This document shows positions 1 through 5,311 of a stretch of DNA of 5,311 nt, one piece after another; position 1 is the stretch's first letter, and each line of letters begins with the position of its first letter. The DNA lies in assembly GCA_947174575.1 (NCBI GenBank), contig CAMWJM010000104.1, positions 1 to 5,311 of the forward strand. The letters run 5' to 3'. Made by a program: the position numbers and the translations under genes. The notes beneath the pieces were generated by a model, which saw only the letters and a program-made list of their open reading frames with translations, searched no databases and was not told the origin of the DNA. Source of the stretch: an uncultured Alistipes sp. (GTDB lineage Bacteria > Bacteroidota > Bacteroidia > Bacteroidales > Rikenellaceae).

Positions 1-378
1 GCTGAGGAAAGCGTCGAGCATGGCGACCGCCTCGTCGTTGGAGACGAAGCGGGCGGGAAAGACGATGACGTTGGCGTCGTTGTGCCGGCGGATGAGCGTG
101 GCGACCTCGGTATTCCAGCACAGGCCGGCGCGGATGCCCCGATGCTTGTTGAGCGTCATGGCCATACCCTCGCCCGAGCCGCAGAGACCGATGCCCCGTT
201 CCAGCTCACCGCTTTCGATCGCCGCAGCCAGAGGATGCGCGAAATCTGCGTAGTCGACGCTTTCGGGCGAGTGGGTGCCGAAGTCGAGCACTTCGTAGCC
301 CAGGGCGTCGAGGTAGCCCACCAGAAACTCTTTCATTTCGTAGCCCGCATGGTCGCAGGCGATGCCGATCTTTTTCAT
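1..378 (-). CDS. rpiB: Ribose-5-phosphate isomerase B (partial, C-terminus beyond left edge)
   Basis: Interconverts ribulose 5-phosphate and ribose 5-phosphate in the cytosolic non-oxidative pentose phosphate pathway. The visible 126 residues begin MKKIGIACDHAGYEMKEF, the standard RpiB/LacA N-terminus, with D9 and H10 of the phosphate/active-site loop. LCGSGEGMAMTLNK carries C66, aligned with the catalytic cysteine of E. coli RpiB, and RRHNDANV carries H99 and N100, matching the E. coli RHNDTNV segment. The family is usually about 145-150 residues, so roughly 20 residues and the stop lie outside the window. The ATG at 378-376 is chosen because it gives the canonical N-terminus; no clear Shine-Dalgarno site precedes it. 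It lies 4 nt after the stop of a candidate small ORF and 103 nt after typA, so it is probably co-transcribed with them. The Cys66-type active site separates it from the actinobacterial glutamate-type enzymes. Identity is secure; substrate could in principle extend to other aldose phosphates such as allose 6-phosphate. Confidence 0.95.
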   Translation of the reverse strand, partial: MKKIGIACDHAGYEMKEFLVGYLDALGYEVLDFGTHSPESVDYADFAHPLAAAIESGELERGIGLCGSGEGMAMTLNKHRGIRAGLCWNTEVATLIRRHNDANVIVFPARFVSNDEAVAMLDAFLS

Positions 379-382
379 AACT

Positions 383-469
383 TTAATACTGCTTCAAAAA
401 GTGTTCCGCGACGGCGATCGGCAGACCGGCTGCGGCGCCGACGCACAGGGAAAGCATGAAATGGGACAT
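383..469 (-). CDS. Candidate 28-residue hydrophobic small protein between typA and rpiB
   Basis: The gap between typA and rpiB holds a minus-strand ORF with ATG at 469-467 and TAA at 385-383. The product starts MSHFMLSLCVGAAAG and ends with the polar tail AEHFLKQY. Residues 4 to about 20 are mostly hydrophobic or small (F, M, L, V, A, G), which would suit a short membrane-spanning or membrane-surface helix. Twenty of the 27 codons after the first end in G or C, much like the neighbouring real genes. It starts 12 nt after the typA stop and ends 4 nt before the rpiB start, so it could be translationally coupled to both. A second in-frame ATG (M5) is an alternative start. No clear Shine-Dalgarno site is visible, which is normal in this phylum. 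I do not recognise a family. It may be a real small protein, or a chance ORF in the typA 3' untranslated region. Confidence 0.35.
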   Translation of the reverse strand: MSHFMLSLCVGAAAGLPIAVAEHFLKQY

Positions 470-481
470 GGACTGAATGTT

Positions 482-2284
<1,803 letters not shown>

Positions 2285-2303
2285 AGAAGTGTGTTTTGTG
2301 GTG

Positions 2304-2311
2304 CAAAGGTA
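2304..2311 (-). promoter_or_regulatory. typA promoter, -7 box TACCTTTG
   Basis: On the minus strand the bases read TACCTTTG, a perfect match to the Bacteroidota sigma-70-type -7 consensus TAnnTTTG, and they continue as TACCTTTGCA. The box ends 19 nt before the typA ATG, so the leader would be short (roughly 15 nt) and A/C-rich with no Shine-Dalgarno site. No good -33 TTTG is visible at the usual 19-21 nt spacing; the nearest is a weak TTTA with a spacing of 22. The match and its placement are seen directly; promoter activity is inferred. Confidence 0.65.
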
Positions 2312-2333
2312 GCAAAATCCGGGTAAATTATGC

Positions 2334-2341
2334 TAAATTTG
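2334..2341 (+). promoter_or_regulatory. aroB promoter, -7 box TAAATTTG
   Basis: The plus strand reads TAAATTTG, a perfect match to the Bacteroidota -7 consensus TAnnTTTG, ending 27 nt before the aroB ATG. The predicted leader is about 20 nt and A/T-rich (CTTAAAAAATTTCGG), a common arrangement in this phylum. No convincing -33 TTTG is present; that position falls on the typA -7 box of the other strand. Promoter activity is inferred from the motif and its position. Confidence 0.55.
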
Positions 2342-2368
2342 TCCGTTTCTTAAAAAATTTCGGAACGC

Positions 2369-3388
2369 ATGACTCCTGCCTTCCGCATCCGCGACGAAAG
2401 CGGAATCTACATAGGCCCCGCGGCCGATCTGCTATCCGGGCTGCTGCCCGAGGGAAAGCGCGTGGTGGCGCTCTGCGACGCGACGACGGAAAAGCTCTGC
2501 CGCCCGCTGCTGGAACCCTACGAACGGGTGCTGATCGGCACGGGCGAGAGTATCAAGACCTTGCAGACCGTGGAGACGGTCTACCGCCGCTTCATCGAGT
2601 TGGGCGTCGACCGCCGGACGTTCGTGCTGGCCGTGGGCGGCGGCATCGTCACCGATGTCGCGGGATTCGCCGCCGCGACCTACATGCGCGGATTGGAGTT
2701 CGGGTTCGTCTCCACGACCCTTTTGGGACAGGTCGACGCTTCGGTCGGCGGCAAGAACGGGGTGAACATCGACGGGTATAAGAACATGGTCGGGACGTTC
2801 GCCCAGCCGCGCTTCGTGATCTGCGACCCGGCGCTGCTGCGTACGTTGCCCGACCGCGAGTTCCGGGCCGGTCTGGCCGAAGCGGTCAAATCGGCCGTGA
2901 TAGCCGATGCCGACCTTTTCGCGCGGCTGGAGCGCAGCTCGCTGGCCGAATTGCGGGCCGACACCGACCTGCTGTCCGATGCGGTTTCGGCCTCGATCCG
3001 CGTCAAGGCCGACATCGTGGAGCGCGACGAACGCGAGAGCGGCGAGCGGCGCAAACTCAATCTGGGCCACACGCTGGCCCACGCCATCGAAAAATGCTCG
3101 TCGCAGATGAACCATGGCGAGGCCGTGGCCGTCGGCATGGCGATGATCGCCGATGTCGCGGTGGGGGAGGGCGTGTTGTCCGCCGCCGACCGCGATCGCA
3201 TCGTGGCACTGCTGTGTCGGTTGGGGTTCGATCTCGTGCCGCCGGTGCCGGTCGCGCAGCTGCTCGCCGAAGTCGGCAAGGACAAGAAGCGCGAGGACGA
3301 CATGCTGCGGATCGTGCTGCCCGTGGGGATCGGCGACTGCGAAGTGCGCCCCATGAGCATAGAGGAGTTCAAGTCTAAAGTAAAGTAG
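2369..3388 (+). CDS. aroB: 3-dehydroquinate synthase
   Basis: Converts DAHP to 3-dehydroquinate, the second step of the shikimate pathway, using a divalent metal and catalytic NAD+. The protein has 339 residues. The NAD-binding glycine-rich stretch is AVGGGIVTDVAGFAAATYMRG (within 88-108). The substrate-site block QVDASVGGKNGVN (121-133) contains D123 and K129, followed by K138 in GYKNMVG. The predicted metal ligands are E171 (GLAEAVK), H234 (LNLGHT) and H249 (NHGEAV), matching Glu184, His247 and His264 of E. coli AroB. The C-terminal KDKK (304-307) and LRIVLPVGIGDCEVR match the usual family end. It is somewhat shorter than the 362-residue E. coli enzyme, mostly at the C-terminus, and no key residue is missing. 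The ATG at 2369 follows an A-rich leader and a -7 box. It is a single-gene unit here, not clustered with other aro genes, divergent from typA and convergent with the malic enzyme gene. Confidence 0.97.
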   Translation: MTPAFRIRDESGIYIGPAADLLSGLLPEGKRVVALCDATTEKLCRPLLEPYERVLIGTGESIKTLQTVETVYRRFIELGVDRRTFVLAVGGGIVTDVAGFAAATYMRGLEFGFVSTTLLGQVDASVGGKNGVNIDGYKNMVGTFAQPRFVICDPALLRTLPDREFRAGLAEAVKSAVIADADLFARLERSSLAELRADTDLLSDAVSASIRVKADIVERDERESGERRKLNLGHTLAHAIEKCSSQMNHGEAVAVGMAMIADVAVGEGVLSAADRDRIVALLCRLGFDLVPPVPVAQLLAEVGKDKKREDDMLRIVLPVGIGDCEVRPMSIEEFKSKVK

Positions 3389-3463
3389 CTCCGGCCGCCT
3401 TTGCGCATCTCCGACAGATCGGGTTCATAGTCGTCGGGAGCGCGATATTTCCGCTTTTTCGGT
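3389..3463. other. 75-bp convergent gap between aroB and the malic enzyme gene
   Basis: Two genes end facing each other across this gap. I see no strong hairpin followed by a T-run on either strand: only a 4-bp stem CCGA/TCGG at 3411-3422 and a 3-bp stem CCG/CGG around CTTTTT at 3451-3462. The minus strand keeps one open frame across the whole gap with coding-like codons ([17 protein letters not shown]...), but that frame continues as antisense of aroB, so it has no natural end here. Termination may be factor-dependent or rely on colliding transcription. Confidence 0.5.
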
Positions 3464-4738
3464 TTATTCGATTTCGAGCGCGTGGAGCTGTTCGGCATAG
3501 GCGTCCCAGTCGGCGATCGGCCGTCGGGCGACACCCGACTCCACCGCAGCCCGGGCTACGGCTGTGGCGACATGTCCCAATAGCCGCGGATCGAGCGGTT
3601 TGGGGATGAAATAGTCGCGCCCGAACTCCAGTTTTTCGATGCCATAGGCCCGCAGGACATGTTCCGGCACGGGTTGGCGGGCCAGTTCGGCCAGCGCCAG
3701 CGCCGCGGCCCGCATCATGGCGTCGTCGATCTTCGTAGCCTGCACGTCGAGTGCCCCGCGGAAGAGAAACGGGAACCCCAGCACGTTGTTGACCTGGTTG
3801 GGGTAGTCGGAGCGCCCCGTCGCGAAGATGATGTCGGGACGCGAGCGCATGGCCGCGTCGTAGGCGATTTCGGGATCGGGATTGGCCAGCGCCAGCACGA
3901 TCGGATTGTCGGCCATCGTGCGGATCATCGTCGGGGTCAGGACGTCGGCTTTCGATACGCCGAGGAACAGATCGGCGCCATGGAGCGCCTCGGCGAGGGT
4001 CGTCATGCGGCGCGAAGTGGCGAACTCGCGTTTTTGCGGGTTCAGGTCGTCGCGGTAGCGGGTTACCACGCCCCGGCTGTCGCACAGGACGATCTGCTCG
4101 CGCGGCACACCCAGCGCGAGATACATCCGCGCACAAGCTATGGCAGCCGCTCCGGCGCCGTTGATGACGATGCGCAGCGCGTCGAGGCTTTTGCCGGCGA
4201 TCTTCGCCCCGTTGATCGAAGCGGCCGCGACGATGATCGCCGTGCCGTGCTGGTCGTCGTGCATCACGGGGATGTCCAGCTCCGCGCGCAGCCGTTCGTC
4301 GATTTCGAAACACTCCGGAGCCTTGATATCTTCCAGATTGATGCCCCCGAATGTCGGGGCGAGTGCTTTGACGATGCGGACGAATGCTTCGGGGTCGTGC
4401 TCGTCGATTTCGATGTCGAACGCATCGATGCCGGCGAAGCGCTTGAAAAGCATGCTCTTACCCTCCATGACGGGTTTCGAGGCCAACGCGCCGATATTGC
4501 CCAGCCCCAGCACGGCCGAGCCGTCGGAGACGACGGCCACCAGATTGCCTTTGCCCGTGTAGCGGTAGGCGGCCGCCGGATCGGCAGCAATGGCGCGCGC
4601 CGGAGCCGCCACACCGGGCGAGTAGGCCAGCGCCAGATCGTGTTGCGTGCGGCCCGGTTTGGTCGGACAGATGCCGATTTTGCCGGGGTGCCCCTCGCTG
4701 TGGTAGCGCAGGGCCTCGAGTTCGAGGGTCGAATCCAT
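3464..4738 (-). CDS. Malic enzyme (MaeB type, without phosphotransacetylase domain)
   Basis: Oxidatively decarboxylates malate to pyruvate and CO2 with reduction of NAD(P)+, in the cytosol. The 424 residues follow the E. coli MaeB malic domain closely. [12 protein letters not shown] has the catalytic-type Y39, and [15 protein letters not shown] has K94. [11 protein letters not shown] (E136, D137) and HDDQHGTAI (D161, D162) form the metal site. [14 protein letters not shown] (192-205) is the dinucleotide-binding turn, and [10 protein letters not shown] and [20 protein letters not shown] complete the signature. D220 in LCDSRG ends the second Rossmann strand, but it does not settle NAD against NADP, since NADP-using MaeB has Asp there too. 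The protein stops just after [18 protein letters not shown], exactly where MaeB hybrids of about 760 residues enter the linker to a phosphotransacetylase-like domain; that domain is absent. The ATG at 4738-4736 gives the normal N-terminus. It lies 41 bp after the nitroreductase gene on the same strand, so co-transcription is likely. Confidence 0.93.
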   Translation of the reverse strand: MDSTLELEALRYHSEGHPGKIGICPTKPGRTQHDLALAYSPGVAAPARAIAADPAAAYRYTGKGNLVAVVSDGSAVLGLGNIGALASKPVMEGKSMLFKRFAGIDAFDIEIDEHDPEAFVRIVKALAPTFGGINLEDIKAPECFEIDERLRAELDIPVMHDDQHGTAIIVAAASINGAKIAGKSLDALRIVINGAGAAAIACARMYLALGVPREQIVLCDSRGVVTRYRDDLNPQKREFATSRRMTTLAEALHGADLFLGVSKADVLTPTMIRTMADNPIVLALANPDPEIAYDAAMRSRPDIIFATGRSDYPNQVNNVLGFPFLFRGALDVQATKIDDAMMRAAALALAELARQPVPEHVLRAYGIEKLEFGRDYFIPKPLDPRLLGHVATAVARAAVESGVARRPIADWDAYAEQLHALEIE

Positions 4739-4779
4739 GGTCGGACGGTTTTGCCCTCGTTCGGAACAAATACCGCGCC

Positions 4780-5311
4780 CTATTTCATCGTGGCGACGAG
4801 CGGTTTCTTGTCGATGCTGTTGGGGAAAAGAAACTCCGGCATGCCGAGCGCCATGCCTGCGTGGATCGTTCCCTCGATGCCGAGACGGCGGGCCAACCTC
4901 TTCTTTTTGTCGGCGTTATAGGCCGTCAGCACGAAGCCGGTGTAGATCTGGCTCACGCCCAGCGCTTCGGCCATAAGCGAACCGTTCTGGTAGGCCAGCT
5001 GGCAGTCGATCGCGCCGAAGCGGTTGTCGGACGGAGTGTGGATGAAGATCAACGCCGTAGCGCCGCGCAAAACGCGGTCGCGGCCGTGCTGTTCGTATTC
5101 GTCGATAAGACGGCGGAATGTCTGCCTATACCGGTCGGCACCTTTCACCGCCTTGCGGACGAGCGCGCCCAGCACCGGCATCTCCAGGAGGCGCAGCATG
5201 CGGCGGCAGAAGCCGAGCGTCTGTTCGACCACGAAACGCAGGTCGGCCGGGTCGGTGAGTACCGTGAACTCCACCTGCTGTATGTTGCTGGCCGTAGGAG
5301 CCGTGTGCGCG
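4780..5311 (-). CDS. Nitroreductase-family flavin oxidoreductase (partial, N-terminus beyond right edge)
   Basis: The visible 176 residues are the C-terminal part of an FMN-dependent nitroreductase-fold protein. The frame is open to the window edge and begins [18 protein letters not shown], the conserved 'APTAxNxQ' FMN-contact segment that normally lies 30-50 residues into the nitroreductase domain. The middle holds an insert rich in basic helices ([10 protein letters not shown]...ALVRKAVKG), then [14 protein letters not shown], and the second flavin-site helix [19 protein letters not shown] with SQIYTGFVL. It ends in [19 protein letters not shown] and a lysine-rich tail; the stop is TAG at 4782-4780. 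The layout resembles nitroreductase domains that carry an N-terminal 4Fe-4S ferredoxin module, but that region lies outside the window, so the fusion is only a possibility. A GTG at 5274 is not the start, because conserved sequence lies upstream of it. The substrate is unknown. It precedes the malic enzyme gene by 41 bp. Confidence 0.85.
   Translation of the reverse strand, partial: AHTAPTASNIQQVEFTVLTDPADLRFVVEQTLGFCRRMLRLLEMPVLGALVRKAVKGADRYRQTFRRLIDEYEQHGRDRVLRGATALIFIHTPSDNRFGAIDCQLAYQNGSLMAEALGVSQIYTGFVLTAYNADKKKRLARRLGIEGTIHAGMALGMPEFLFPNSIDKKPLVATMK

Noticed and set aside
82..459. A 125-codon plus-strand open frame over rpiB
   Set aside because: Antisense to rpiB and the typA-rpiB gap, with no motif; rpiB on the other strand has clear active-site residues.
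2303..2316. Tandem GCAAA repeat (2303-2307 and 2312-2316) as an operator
   Set aside because: One copy is simply part of the typA -7 box on the minus strand; two five-base words in an A-rich promoter are too short to support a binding site.
3411..3462. Possible bidirectional terminator hairpins between aroB and the malic enzyme gene
   Set aside because: The stems are only 3-4 bp (CCGA/TCGG and CCG/CGG) and neither is followed by a proper T-run on the strand it would serve.
2680..3534. A 284-codon minus-strand open frame antisense to aroB
   Set aside because: Most of it is a serine/arginine-rich shadow of aroB. Only the part crossing the convergent gap looked protein-like, and that is reported separately as a low-interest finding.
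4739..4779. TATTTG upstream of the malic enzyme start as a -7 promoter box
   Set aside because: The minus strand reads GGTATTTG, lacking the two-base spacer of TAnnTTTG, and no -33 element is present; read-through from the upstream gene is more likely.
3659..4921. A 420-codon plus-strand open frame antisense to the malic enzyme and nitroreductase genes
   Set aside because: It crosses two well-supported genes and the gap between them, with no recognisable motif; a shadow of high GC content at third positions.
5272..5274. GTG at 5274 as the start of the nitroreductase gene
   Set aside because: The conserved APTASNIQ flavin-contact segment lies upstream of it in the same open frame, so the true start must be beyond the window edge.

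Overview
The window reads as ordinary chromosome from a GC-rich member of the Bacteroidota, most likely order Bacteroidales and possibly an Alistipes-like genus. The evidence is the protein character, the GC-rich third codon positions, short A-rich leaders without clear Shine-Dalgarno sites, and two perfect matches to the Bacteroidota -7 promoter box (TAnnTTTG) in the one divergent intergenic region. The genus is an inference from composition; no 16S or other marker is present.

Layout from left to right. Positions 1-2284 form a leftward (minus-strand) cluster. The translational GTPase gene typA (bipA) comes first, then a candidate 28-codon hydrophobic small ORF in the short gap, then rpiB (ribose-5-phosphate isomerase B), which runs off the left edge. 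The spacings of 12 nt and 4 nt suggest one transcript. Positions 2285-2368 are a compact divergent promoter region. Positions 2369-3388 hold aroB (3-dehydroquinate synthase) on the plus strand. It converges, across a 75-bp gap with no convincing terminator, on a second leftward unit at 3464-5311. That unit is a nitroreductase-family gene cut by the right edge, followed 41 bp later by a malic enzyme gene of 424 codons.

Functionally these are core-metabolism and housekeeping genes: ribosome-associated GTPase (TypA), non-oxidative pentose phosphate pathway (RpiB), entry into the shikimate pathway (AroB; erythrose-4-phosphate from the pentose phosphate pathway is a precursor of its substrate DAHP), malate to pyruvate (malic enzyme), and a flavin oxidoreductase. 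I see no mobile element, CRISPR array, tRNA, rRNA or defence system, and no clear new multi-gene system. The points most worth a second look are the unlisted small ORF between typA and rpiB, the malic enzyme that ends where the MaeB-type phosphotransacetylase domain would begin, and the back-to-back typA/aroB promoters whose elements appear to overlap.
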